DNA from: Pseudomonadota bacterium
GTDB lineage: Bacteria; Myxococcota_A; UBA796; GCA-2862545
Length of the DNA stretch: 64,000 nucleotides
Direction of reading: 5' to 3'
Assembly (NCBI GenBank): GCA_947505245.1
Contig: CANNIZ010000019.1
Span: 1 to 64,000 of the forward strand
Shown here: piece by piece, positions 35,501-43,290 of the stretch
Layout of the letters: each line of letters opens with the position of its first letter
Position numbering within the stretch: the first letter of the stretch is position 1
Made by a program: the position numbers and the translations under genes
The notes under the pieces: model-generated
Databases searched by the model: none
Told to the model about the DNA's origin: nothing
Seen by the model: only the letters and a program-made list of their open reading frames with translations

Positions 35501-36368
35501 CGGGTATCAAGGCAGCGATCGGGACACCTCGGTGGCGCTCGACGTCGCGACGAACCCCGTCACCGGGCAGGTTGTCGTGGGCGGGAGCATCGACGGCTGG
35601 CTCGACGTCGGCGACGGCCGCAAGCGCGACACGCTGTCGACGCCGCCGATCTACATGGGCACGTACGTGGCGAGCCTGGGGCCCTCGAACTGGCCGTCCA
35701 GCCTCCCGCAGAAGGACGGCTCGGACGCGAGTCACGCTGCCGTGTCCTGCTACACGCTCCACAACGAGCACCCGAGCCTGGCTTCGGGGGCGTACACGAT
35801 CGACCCCAACGGGGGTGCGTCCACGGACGCGTTCCCGGTCTACTGCGACATGGTGACGATGGGGGGCGGCTGGACGCGCGTCGCGAGCATTCAGGGCGGG
35901 CCGGTCTGCGCGCTCGATCTCGCGCGCGGTACGCCCGCGGACGTGGTGGCGGGCGTCATCGACGCCTGGTTGCCGCCGGCCCAGGCCGCGACCATCCCGT
36001 TTGTCGGCCGCGAGATCCTGTTGTACGCCAGCGCGACGCGGTATCAGGCGTTTACGTCCACGAATGCCGCATTCACGTGGACGAACGTGGCGACGGGCGT
36101 CGTCAACGGAGGCGCACCCATAAACACGCTCCCTGTCCGTGGCTCCCGAAATGGGGCGCCCTACGTCGACCTGGCCGGGGACGGTGTAGGCACCTCGTAC
36201 CTTCTGCGGGGCATCGACGCGAGCGGCTCTACCATGGCCCTTGGCCAGGGAAGCACCTGGTCAGGCTCGTTCTCGCAGGCGGCGTGCACCACCGGCGTCG
36301 AGTACGCCATGTACGGCGGCCAGCCCACGGGGAGCTGGTACACCGCCGGGTACGCCTACCTGCGGTAG
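32529..36368 (+). CDS. MopE-repeat/beta-propeller/fibrinogen-like lipoprotein
   Basis: A 1279-residue lipoprotein with lipobox SLAGC at residues 11-15. The layout is: a beta-rich N-terminal region (30-285); about five MopE-type putative metal-binding repeats (290-530; DCDDKDKLKLGP, DVDNDGFGDTA); a Cys-rich segment (550-595); SBBP-type beta-propeller repeats (about 600-1060; VALAPDGDIVLAGSA, VAVDALGNVVVVGSF); and a C-terminal domain resembling the start of fibrinogen C/FReD domains (VYCDMVTMGGGWTRVAS, about 1100). Such mosaics are surface or secreted adhesin-like proteins in myxobacteria. Its stop codon lies inside the first copy of a 32-bp hairpin repeat. Confidence 0.8.
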   Translation: MRHVAPLVLVSLAGCFYISSEDEDSRLAWLDSADTGAPPPFSIRDFTPTVVSACTDPFVFLVEGEIDGGYGGAEFSTLVSWDEEPFEPAGSATADTAFEGRARVAFELSSPQPDATDCAGDWCEHSLVVGLSGPAELQAPVVDPIRVVVDRAPSVMSFSLVDAGNVATPFDDVVPATTPVGAFRTTEWPSLAIGLDLPFVAAGGAADYTVDVWSCPDGIVPSDETAASCIVASAKEATIAVDGDLVVVAASGVFGPAGCADTDKGHLFVRVAGDPCSDGAFLALGDARFAAPDCDADGVDAPADCDDEDVDVGTGTAYFIDADKDGLGDLATERDWCSPQLGWVTSGTDCNDADAGIKGPSTWYHDFDQDGLGAVLDTKDACVAPSGYVADPSDCDDKDKLKLGPTSWWPDVDNDGFGDTAAPQSACVAPGFYVGNPDDCDDGRTEVNPDALELCDGVDNNCNVLIDDSPTNMTTFYADVDGDGFGDVSSTSVACVAPPGVWSEAAGDCELNDPLSYPGAPEVCSVVQMAAGTDVNNDCDALLDPLDCGTCVDTTLSAAIGETDVDCGGQCDLGCGNTQSCLVDADCGSAACDGTTHTCGVWSVLWQGNGFEIDAHVALAPDGDIVLAGSADSSSLEIASGTTLGSAPGGGDIVVARYSPDGQLRWGRRIGTNTRDWLGDVAVDALGNVVVVGSFSGAVTVFDGHAVSSKGGLDVVVATLDAAGDTKSIDTFGTPGDDYAHGVAFDDFGRTVVAGRSGNGIAERGFVTTLSAGAVVRATAFTGSGAERVTSVARHPSGDLLVGGYYGEGTPAGRSSLDVTPSAGASSSYTSVLPATAGDGFVARLSRVDGSVVWLRTVEGYGLQEVFEVASLADGDVVFGGWFEQNARVSDAATVLTSNGRFDAMAARVTGATGAHVWSKGWGSSQNDGVSTISVGAGNRPIVGYWYAGAHDTDPGTPVRNLVGYGVNDTALSMFDATNGAWVSGASYVDHGYQGSDRDTSVALDVATNPVTGQVVVGGSIDGWLDVGDGRKRDTLSTPPIYMGTYVASLGPSNWPSSLPQKDGSDASHAAVSCYTLHNEHPSLASGAYTIDPNGGASTDAFPVYCDMVTMGGGWTRVASIQGGPVCALDLARGTPADVVAGVIDAWLPPAQAATIPFVGREILLYASATRYQAFTSTNAAFTWTNVATGVVNGGAPINTLPVRGSRNGAPYVDLAGDGVGTSYLLRGIDASGSTMALGQGSTWSGSFSQAACTTGVEYAMYGGQPTGSWYTAGYAYLR

Positions 36369-36456
36369 ACCGCGTCGGTTCGCGACGCGGCCGGCGGTAG
36401 ACCGCATCGGTTCGCGACGCGGCCGGCGATAGTCGCGTCAGTTCGCGACGCGGCCC
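36363..36456. repeat. three tandem 32-bp hairpin repeats between convergent genes
   Basis: Copies at 36363-36394, 36395-36426 and 36427-36456 (the last diverged). Each contains CCGCGTCG-GTTCG-CGACGCGG or a close variant, an 8-bp stem with a 5-base loop. The plus-strand stop TAG is in copy 1 and the minus-strand stop (TCA) in copy 3. They probably act as terminators for both genes. Confidence 0.75.
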
Positions 36457-38543
36457 GTCTCGGCGACAACATCCGCGGCTTCGGCGCCGGTCCAACCGAC
36501 CGCGTCGGGGCCGCCGATCGTGCCGTACCAGCCGAGCAGATCTCCGTCGACCGGCACCACCACCACGCGCGGCGCGGGCGTCTGGAGCAGGCGGGTGATC
36601 GCGGCCTTGCCTTCGGGCTTCACGTCGCCAAGCAGCCAGACTTCGGCCTTCTTCTCGCCGTTGAGCACGAGCAGGCGCCAGAAGCCGTCCGCCGAGTCAC
36701 CGAGCGCGTCGAGCGCCTTGTCGTCCTTGCGCTCGCGCACGGTCGTACCGCGGAGCACGCGGTCCACCGTCATGCCAGCGCGACCGATCGCCGCGCCGAT
36801 CGCCACCAACGCATCTGCACGAGGGCCACCGAAGCGCGAAGCTGCGGGTCCGGCGAGCAAAACAGCGGCGGCGGCCGACTTTTCGACCGTGGCGGCCGAG
36901 CGGATCGCGAGGGACGTACCCTCGGCGAGGGCGGCACCCTTTGGTGCGGCCTTGTCGGCGGCGCGCAACAGGAGCGCGAGTCGGTCGTCGGCTTCCGCAG
37001 CGCTGAACTTGGGCAGCACCTCGGTGGCGACGGCGAACGCGCGGTACACGCGCGGCAGCTTCGCGAGCTGCTCGGCGAGCGCGTCTTCGTTCGGCATCTC
37101 GGCCCCGGCGAGCATTGCGCGCACCGCGTCGAGCGTGTCGCCGGCGCGCTCACGGGGGGCGTGGGCGGCGGGCGTGGCGGCGGCCAGGGCGGCGATCGCG
37201 TGGGCCGCGTCCGACACGGCGACTCCGATGGCTGCCGCAGATTCGCGTGCGGCGGCGTCATCGGGCGCGACCAGAACGGCCGTAGAGCACAGCTCGAGGA
37301 TGCGCGACGTGAACCGGGGCAGCGCGTCCGGGTGCCATTCCTGGTGGCCCGGGAGCATCACGAACAGGCGCTCGCCGCCGTCCTTGCGGAGGCGAAGCGT
37401 CCAGGCCTTGGGCTCCTTGGGCTCGCCGCGGACGCCGAGGCCCCGACGAACGCCGACGAACTCGAAGCCGGCGGCCTTGGCGGCGCGCCAGGCGTCTACG
37501 ATCGCGGGGAACGCGGGCTCACCATAGGCGGTCGCCGCCCACGCGCTCGCGTGGCGCGCGATCGTTGTGTGCGTCTTGGGCGCGATGCCCTCGGCGTAGG
37601 CGCGGACGACGACGCCGATCAGCCAGGGAGCGACGCTCTGCTCGCCTTCGGCGCGGACGTGATGATCGAGCGCGGCCGACGCGAGATCGTCGAGATCGAC
37701 CTTCTCGGCGGCGGCTTCGATGGCTTCGGTGCGGGCCTTCGCGTCCGTCGGGATGCTGCCGCCGAGCAACGGGGCGAGCGGATCGTTCGGATCGATCAGC
37801 GCCGTGCGAACCGGGCGCTCAGCGCGCTCCGGACGCTCGGGGCGGGGCTCCTTCGCGCGGGCCTCGCGGGCTTCGCGGACAGCGAGGATGCGGGCGCGCA
37901 GGTTGCGCTCGAGGTCGCCGAGCTCGCGGTGACGCTTGGTCTCGTCGGGCTCGGCGAGGGCCTTGGCGAGCAGCACGTACGTGCGGACGAGGTCAGGGCG
38001 ATCGCCCCGCTTGCCTTCGATCGCGGCGAGGGCGTCGTCCCAGCGACCGAACGCGACCGCTTCGGCGACGGGATCGACGGCAGGACGCGGCGTGTAGTCG
38101 AGCGGGCGCTCGGCGCGCGCGGGGCGCTCCGGGCGGGCAGGACGCTCGGCGCGATCCGGACGATCCGCGCGCACGGGGCGCTCGGGCCGCGGCGGCCGCT
38201 CTGCGCGTTCCGTACGCTCGGGACGGGCGGCCTGGCGCTCGGCTCGTGGAGCCGCGGGACGACCACCGAGGTCGTGCACGAGGCCCTTCGCGAGCTTGGT
38301 CTCTTCCTCACCCGCTTCTGGCGAAGACTGGCACAACGACAACAGGCCTTCCGCTTCACGGCGGGCCGCGGCGTCGTTGCCCTGCTTGCGGTAGATTTGG
38401 GTCATCGCGAAGGCCGCGTCGCGCTGGCCTGGCAGGTCGCGCAGGTTGCGTGCGCGCCACAGCGAGATCTCCGCGAGCATGGCGCGCTGGGTGTCTTTGT
38501 CAATCGCGGTCGCGAGGCGGTCGTTCCACCGTTCGAACGGCAT
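36438..38543 (-). CDS. hypothetical protein with Arg/Pro/Glu/Ala low-complexity region
   Basis: A 701-residue cytoplasmic protein of unknown function. The N-terminal 90 residues are helical and TPR-like (QRDAAFAMTQIYRKQGNDAA). A stretch rich in RPERPERAERP-type repeats follows (about 110-155, again near 245-265). The remainder is Ala-rich helical sequence with an alpha/beta segment (VGVRRGLGVRG, VMLPGHQEWH) near 370-410. The ATG at 38543 is supported by GGAGGA. The extreme C-terminus is encoded by the third copy of the hairpin repeat. No membrane segment is seen. Confidence 0.65.
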   Translation of the reverse strand: MPFERWNDRLATAIDKDTQRAMLAEISLWRARNLRDLPGQRDAAFAMTQIYRKQGNDAAARREAEGLLSLCQSSPEAGEEETKLAKGLVHDLGGRPAAPRAERQAARPERTERAERPPRPERPVRADRPDRAERPARPERPARAERPLDYTPRPAVDPVAEAVAFGRWDDALAAIEGKRGDRPDLVRTYVLLAKALAEPDETKRHRELGDLERNLRARILAVREAREARAKEPRPERPERAERPVRTALIDPNDPLAPLLGGSIPTDAKARTEAIEAAAEKVDLDDLASAALDHHVRAEGEQSVAPWLIGVVVRAYAEGIAPKTHTTIARHASAWAATAYGEPAFPAIVDAWRAAKAAGFEFVGVRRGLGVRGEPKEPKAWTLRLRKDGGERLFVMLPGHQEWHPDALPRFTSRILELCSTAVLVAPDDAAARESAAAIGVAVSDAAHAIAALAAATPAAHAPRERAGDTLDAVRAMLAGAEMPNEDALAEQLAKLPRVYRAFAVATEVLPKFSAAEADDRLALLLRAADKAAPKGAALAEGTSLAIRSAATVEKSAAAAVLLAGPAASRFGGPRADALVAIGAAIGRAGMTVDRVLRGTTVRERKDDKALDALGDSADGFWRLLVLNGEKKAEVWLLGDVKPEGKAAITRLLQTPAPRVVVVPVDGDLLGWYGTIGGPDAVGWTGAEAADVVAETGRVAN

Positions 38544-38585
38544 AGGTATCCTCCGAGGGATGGCCACGTAACATGGCCGGGGCGA

Positions 38586-39845
38586 TCACCCCTCGATCTC
38601 GACCACGAACGCGCTCGGCGGCCCCACATCGTACGACGCATCCCCGCCGTGGAGGCGGGCTACCTGCCGGACGAGCGCCAGACCGAGCCCGACCCCACCC
38701 CCCTGGCCCTCCCGGCTGCCGGGCGGACGCCAGAACGCCTCCCAGATCCGCTCCTGGTCGGCCTTTGCGACGCCGGCGCCGTGGTCGGCGACGGTGATCC
38801 GGGTCCTTCCGTCGGTGGTCGCGAGCGAGACGGTGATCGGCGGGGCGCCGTGGCGTCGTGCGTTCTCGAGCAGGTTGCGGAGCAGGTGACGGAGCGCCTT
38901 GGCGTCACCCTGCACCGTGGCTGGCCCGCCTGTGACGGTCGCCCCCACGCGGGTGGCTTCCTCGACCGCCAGCGCGAGGAGGTCTACCGGCGACCGCTCG
39001 ATCGGCCGCACCTCGAGGCGGCTCGCGAGGAGGAGGTCGCCGACGAGCGCGTCGAGCTCTTCGATGTCGCGCGACGCACCGTCGATCAGCGCGTGTTTGG
39101 AGGCGTCCTGTCCACCGATCAGCTCGAGGGCGAGGCGGAGTCGCGCCAACGGGGAGCGCAGCTCGTGCGACGCTGCAGCGATCATGCGCCGCTGGCCGCC
39201 GACGAGCCCCTCGATGCGGCCCGCTGCGGCGTTGAACGAGCGCGCGAGGTCGGCCACCTCGTCGTCGCCGTCGACGGCGACCCGCGCGGTCAGATCGCCG
39301 CCTCCGAGGCCGTCCACCGCGCGGCCGAGCGATTCAAGGCGCCGCGTCACCCGCCGCGACACGAGCCAGGAGCCCAGCCCGGCGAGGCCCGCCATGGCCC
39401 CGATCACGAACAGGAAGCGCGCGAACCGAGGCCGAATGTGCTGATCCCCGCGCGGCGCGACAGCGAGCACGCGCCCGTCGTCGAGGCGTACGGCGAGCCC
39501 GGGCCCGCTCGGTCCACGAAACGTGGCCTCGTCGTCGGAGCCGAGCGCGGGTGGCGGCAGGTGACCGCCCGAGCGGGCCAGCAAGCTTCCGTCGGGTGCC
39601 CACAGGCTGGCGCGCACCTCGAGCCGCTCGGCGACGTCGTCGAGCGCGGGACCGATGGCGGAGGGGTCGTCGGGGGGAAGCTCGGCGCCGACGACGCGCA
39701 CGGTCTCGGCGATGCGAGCCGGGAGATGCCCGTCGGCAACGAACGTCGCGCGCGCGACGATGGCGATGGCGAGCGCCCACGCGAACGACATCGCGACGAG
39801 CGCTACGAACACGCGCCGCTGGAGCCTGCGACCGAACCAGGTCAT
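38586..39845 (-). CDS. two-component sensor histidine kinase
   Basis: A 419-residue kinase with a first TM helix at about 10-32, a small periplasmic sensor of about 110 residues, a second TM near 143-163, a HAMP domain (RRVTRRLESLGRAVDGLG), the phosphoacceptor H-box AAASHELRSPLARLRLALE, the N-box LLRNLLENARRHG, and G boxes ADHGAGVAKAD and GVGLGLALV. Size and layout resemble CpxA/RstB-type envelope-stress kinases. The ATG overlaps the response regulator stop by four bases. Confidence 0.9.
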   Translation of the reverse strand: MTWFGRRLQRRVFVALVAMSFAWALAIAIVARATFVADGHLPARIAETVRVVGAELPPDDPSAIGPALDDVAERLEVRASLWAPDGSLLARSGGHLPPPALGSDDEATFRGPSGPGLAVRLDDGRVLAVAPRGDQHIRPRFARFLFVIGAMAGLAGLGSWLVSRRVTRRLESLGRAVDGLGGGDLTARVAVDGDDEVADLARSFNAAAGRIEGLVGGQRRMIAAASHELRSPLARLRLALELIGGQDASKHALIDGASRDIEELDALVGDLLLASRLEVRPIERSPVDLLALAVEEATRVGATVTGGPATVQGDAKALRHLLRNLLENARRHGAPPITVSLATTDGRTRITVADHGAGVAKADQERIWEAFWRPPGSREGQGGGVGLGLALVRQVARLHGGDASYDVGPPSAFVVEIEG

Positions 39846-40528
39846 GGGCGGCCCAGGTCGGTGAACACGTAGCCGGCGCCGCGGAGCGTCACGATGCGCG
39901 TCGGTGCGGCCGGGTCGTCTTCGATCGCGGCGCGGATGCGCGAGATGTGGACGTCGATGCTGCGGTCGAACGCCTCGAGCTCTTCGCCCCGCACGGCCTC
40001 CATCAGCGCCTGCCGCGACATCACCTTGCCGGGGTGCAGGGCGAGAGCCCACAGCAGCTCGAACTGGTGCGACGTGAGGGGGCGGTGCTCGCCACGTTTC
40101 GTCACGGTGCGCTGGTCGCGGTCGATCGCGAGGTCGCCGAAGCGCAGCACGCTCCGCGGCGAGGACGGGCGCGCGCGCCGCAGCACCGCCTGAAGCCGCG
40201 CGACGAGCTCGCGCGGGTTGAACGGCTTCGCCAGGTAGTCGTCGGCGCCGAGCTCGAGTCCAACAATCCGATCGGTGTCTTCGCCGCGCGCGGTGAGCAT
40301 GACGATTGGCACGTCCGAGAACGTTCGGAGCCGCTTGATCACCTGAAAGCCGTCGAGATCCGGGAGCATCACGTCGAGCACGACGGCGTCGAAGCCGCCG
40401 GGCTTGATCGCGGCGAGGCCGCTCGTCGCGTCACCTCGGGACTCGGCGGAGAGGCCGTGACCCGCAAGGTACGCGACGAGCATCGCCGCGAGGCGCTCGT
40501 CATCGTCGATGATGAGCACCTTCGTCAT
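39842..40528 (-). CDS. OmpR/PhoB-family response regulator
   Basis: A 228-residue regulator. The receiver domain has acidic pocket IDDDE, phosphoacceptor Asp in VVLDVMLPD, Thr in MLTARGED and Lys in DYLAKPFNP. The C-terminal winged helix has LTSHQFELLWALALHPGKVM and VDVHISRIRAAIE-type recognition sequence. It resembles CpxR/RstA. It lies three bases after the Spy/CpxP-like gene and overlaps the kinase gene. Confidence 0.92.
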   Translation of the reverse strand: MTKVLIIDDDERLAAMLVAYLAGHGLSAESRGDATSGLAAIKPGGFDAVVLDVMLPDLDGFQVIKRLRTFSDVPIVMLTARGEDTDRIVGLELGADDYLAKPFNPRELVARLQAVLRRARPSSPRSVLRFGDLAIDRDQRTVTKRGEHRPLTSHQFELLWALALHPGKVMSRQALMEAVRGEELEAFDRSIDVHISRIRAAIEDDPAAPTRIVTLRGAGYVFTDLGRP

Positions 40529-40531
40529 CGC

Positions 40532-41071
40532 TCACTCCTCGTCAGAATCGAATTGAGCCGCGCGTTGCGCCATGGCGTCTCCGAGGATCACACGTTGTTC
40601 GGGCGTGAGCACCTCGGCCACCTGGACGAGGGTATCGGTCAGGGCGCGGCTCTTGTCATCCGCGAGCGTAAGGCCCTTCTGGCGCAGCTTCTCGATCTTC
40701 GCTTCGTCGAGCTGCGGCTTGGTGAATTCGGCGCGCAGCTCCTGGCGCAGCGCGTGCATCTCCGAGCGGGCCTCGAACGCCCTTGGCGCGCCCTCGTCGA
40801 GGATCGCGTCGATCTGGGTGCGCTGCTCGGGGGTGGCGTCCACGTGCGACAGCGCGCGCTCTGCGACCATCCCCATGCGCTCGCGGACGTCGTCGGCGCT
40901 GCCGGCGCCGTGGAACCTCCCGTGCCCCTCCTGTCCGCACTGGTGGGGTCCTCCCTCGTGGGGGCCGCCCTCGTGGGGTCCGCGGGCGAACGCGAGGCCG
41001 GCGGGCACGGCGAGCACGAGCGCGCCGAGGGTGACTGCGCGAAACACGTTGGTGCGGTTGAACAGTGACAT
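40532..41071 (-). CDS. Spy/CpxP-like periplasmic protein
   Basis: A 179-residue exported protein. The signal peptide runs to about residue 28 (LAVPAGLAFA). A His/Gly/Glu/Pro stretch follows (GPHEGGPHEGGPHQ), suited to metal binding. The rest is helical with two LTXXQ-type motifs (DATPEQRTQ and LTPEQRVI), as in Spy/CpxP. Family members are stress-induced periplasmic chaperones or signal modulators. As first gene of a three-gene operon with a CpxR/CpxA-like pair it is probably their target and feedback partner. Confidence 0.82.
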   Translation of the reverse strand: MSLFNRTNVFRAVTLGALVLAVPAGLAFARGPHEGGPHEGGPHQCGQEGHGRFHGAGSADDVRERMGMVAERALSHVDATPEQRTQIDAILDEGAPRAFEARSEMHALRQELRAEFTKPQLDEAKIEKLRQKGLTLADDKSRALTDTLVQVAEVLTPEQRVILGDAMAQRAAQFDSDEE

Positions 41072-41154
41072 GGCTTGCTCCCTGGCGGCGCCGCTTCATG
41101 CGTGCGCCTCGACCATGGATACGACCGGATGGGTTTCTTCGTGTTTTCCGGAAC

Positions 41155-41169
41155 GTAAAGTTGTGCAAA
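41155..41169. promoter_or_regulatory. CpxR-box-like direct repeat
   Basis: GTAAA-GTTGT-GCAAA matches 9 of 10 fixed positions of the enterobacterial CpxR site GTAAA-N5-GTAAA. It lies 84 bp upstream of the Spy/CpxP-like start, in the divergent region. Specificity in this lineage is unproven. Confidence 0.35.
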
Positions 41170-41274
41170 GCCGGGCGGCGTCGCGCCCTGTTCGCGTTCG
41201 GGGTGCATCGGCTGGTCAGCTCGTCGAGTCGTCATTATTGTGGCGCCGCAGTTCTTCTGGCGCCGAGGATCCCG

Positions 41275-41613
41275 ATGGGAATGCAGACACGTTGCTTCAA
41301 GTTCGTCGTTGCCACCGCCACCGTCGCCTCCGGTCTGGGTTGCGGCGGCATCTTTGGCAGTCTTGACGCGACGATCAAGAGTGAGATGCCCACCGGTTGC
41401 CAGGGGTACGCCGGGAGCGCGGGTGCGGGCGCGTCGTGTGATACCTCGTTCAACGCCGAGCTCGCGCGGACGGTACTGTCGAGTCACTGCGCGGAACTCG
41501 CGGACAGCGGCGCCTTCGCCATCCAGGTCACGTATTATGAAAATGCATATGCAACCTGGACGATGGTTGATACCGTCACCTGCGATTGGCGTTGCGATGG
41601 GACGTGCCCCTGA
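41275..41613 (+). CDS. small Cys-rich lipoprotein
   Basis: A 112-residue exported protein. The signal sequence after MGMQTRCFKF ends in a GLGC lipobox near residue 20. The mature part has about six further Cys residues (GCQGY, SCDTS, HCAEL, CDWRCDGTC), suggesting a disulfide-rich fold. No family recognised. An ATG two codons downstream (41281) is an alternative start. It is transcribed away from the Spy operon. Confidence 0.55.
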   Translation: MGMQTRCFKFVVATATVASGLGCGGIFGSLDATIKSEMPTGCQGYAGSAGAGASCDTSFNAELARTVLSSHCAELADSGAFAIQVTYYENAYATWTMVDTVTCDWRCDGTCP

Positions 41614-41659
41614 GGTCTTCGTGCCGGACGGCGACGATCGCGGGTGCTAGGCTGCCGCG

Positions 41660-42631
41660 GTGCGGAACCTGCCGATCATCGCCCTGACCTGCCTGTTGCT
41701 CGACGGTTGTATGTACCGCATCGGGCACAACGCCATGGACGGCCTGCTCGACGAGGCCATCGGCGAAGACCGCACCGGCGGCATTGACGCGCTCGGCGAC
41801 AAGGTCCTGCAGAAGCAGCTGGCGCTCGAGCTCGGCAAGCAGCTCGGCGAGGGCGTCGCGTCCGGCGCCACCGACCTGACCATCGCGCAGCGCGAGCAGA
41901 TCGAGGCGACGATCGACGGCCTGCTGACGGTGACCACGGAGCGAGGCGCGCACGGGATCCGCACGAACCTTTCGCCGGCCCTGCGCGACATGGTGCGCGA
42001 GGACATCGTCGGAGCGCTCGCGGACGGCATGAAGAACCGCGTCACGCCGCAGCTCGAGGACACGGCCGATCGCGTGGTCACCAAGGCGATCATGTCGTTG
42101 CGCAAGGGTCTCGATGACCCGGAGACGCGCATCGTGTTGTCCGAGCTCATCGCGGACAGCTTCTACATCGCGATGCGCGAGGGTGGCCGCCGCAGCCCCT
42201 CGGTGAGCGACACGATCGAGGCCACGGTCACTCAGAGCGTATTGTCGCCCGTGGAAGACAGCGTCGGCGGCATCGCCGATCAGGTCGCGCTCAAGGTCGA
42301 AGAGCAGGCGCGGCGCACCGAACGCACGCTGCAGGCCGTCATCGCTTTCCTCGGCGCCGTGCTGATCGGCTTCGTCGTTTTGTACGCGTTCGTGCAGCGG
42401 CAACTCGTCAAGGAGCGCGCCACCTCGCGTGAGGCCGAGCAGGGTCTGCGCCAGGTGTCCGCCGTCATCGGGCTGCTCGACGAGGGAACGCGCTCCAAGC
42501 TTCAGGGTGTGTTGGGCGACCCTTCCAAGTCTTCGAAGGACGGCGCGACCACCCGCCGCAGCGACTATGAGCGCAAGGACGACACGCCGAAGCCGGGTCC
42601 CCGCAACGACGGCTACGAGCGCAAGAAGTGA
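41660..42631 (+). CDS. lipoprotein-signal protein with TM helix and basic tail
   Basis: A 323-residue protein from a GTG start. The N-terminus ends in LLLDGC, a lipobox-like motif at residues 12-17. Helical sequence follows, then a strong transmembrane helix near 230-252 (LQAVIAFLGAVLIGFVVLYA), a short cytoplasmic coiled segment and a basic/Lys-rich repetitive tail (YERKDD, YERKK). No family recognised; a dual lipid plus TM anchor would be unusual. The stop overlaps the GTG of the glycosylase gene (GTGA). Confidence 0.65.
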   Translation: MRNLPIIALTCLLLDGCMYRIGHNAMDGLLDEAIGEDRTGGIDALGDKVLQKQLALELGKQLGEGVASGATDLTIAQREQIEATIDGLLTVTTERGAHGIRTNLSPALRDMVREDIVGALADGMKNRVTPQLEDTADRVVTKAIMSLRKGLDDPETRIVLSELIADSFYIAMREGGRRSPSVSDTIEATVTQSVLSPVEDSVGGIADQVALKVEEQARRTERTLQAVIAFLGAVLIGFVVLYAFVQRQLVKERATSREAEQGLRQVSAVIGLLDEGTRSKLQGVLGDPSKSSKDGATTRRSDYERKDDTPKPGPRNDGYERKK

Positions 42632-43290
42632 CGCCTCACGAGCGGCTTCGCGCGCTCGGCGCGACGTTGGACCGGCGCGACCTCCCCGTCTACGAGGGCG
42701 CTGGAAAGGACCCGTGCGAGCCCGTGCTCGGCCTTGGGCCGCGCGAGGCGCGGGTCGCCATCTTCGGCCGCGATCCAGGTCGCGACGAGATCAAGGTCGG
42801 TGTTCCGTTCGTGGGGGCCGCGGGGAAGCTGCTCCGAAACGGACTCCACCGCGCCCTGTTCGCGCGGGACGCGGTCACGCCGGAAGACCGCATGGCGGTC
42901 CAGGGCTTCTTCTTCTGGGCGAACATGGTGCCGTTCAAGCCGCTCGGAAACAAGGCGTGGCCGATCTCCACGGTGCGCTCGTTCCGCCCGCCGATCCTCG
43001 AGCTGTTCGCCGACGCGTGGGATGGCACCGACGTGTTGTGTTTGGGTGAGGGCGCGTTCTCCTGGTTCGGCCTCGACGACCGCGCGGTGCGTGACCGCCT
43101 CGACGCGCATTGGGAGCGCCCCGATCGCTACGAGGCCCACGTCGAGGTCGCGATCGGCGGTCGAACCCTGCGCCTGCACCCGCTGCCGCACCCCTCGCCG
43201 CTGAACGCGACGTGGCTTCCGAAGTTCCCGGGCCTGCTCGATGCGCGGCTGCGGGCGATCGGGATATCGAAAGACCGCTGGAGGACGTGA
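42628..43290 (+). CDS. uracil-DNA glycosylase superfamily protein
   Basis: A 220-residue protein with both UDG superfamily motifs. The active-site region is FGRDPGRDEIKVGVPFVGAA, similar in layout to the GEAPG...G-PFVG motif of families 4/5. The C-terminal loop is LPHPSPLNATW. The catalytic position reads RDPG, so base specificity is uncertain. The four Cys that bind the 4Fe-4S cluster of family 4 enzymes are not seen. It is coupled to both neighbours (GTGA upstream, TGATG downstream). Confidence 0.78.
   Translation: MTPHERLRALGATLDRRDLPVYEGAGKDPCEPVLGLGPREARVAIFGRDPGRDEIKVGVPFVGAAGKLLRNGLHRALFARDAVTPEDRMAVQGFFFWANMVPFKPLGNKAWPISTVRSFRPPILELFADAWDGTDVLCLGEGAFSWFGLDDRAVRDRLDAHWERPDRYEAHVEVAIGGRTLRLHPLPHPSPLNATWLPKFPGLLDARLRAIGISKDRWRT

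Noticed and set aside
36363..36456. Possible CRISPR in the 32-bp repeats
   Set aside because: Contiguous hairpin units without spacers, located exactly between convergent stop codons; terminator-like repeats fit better.
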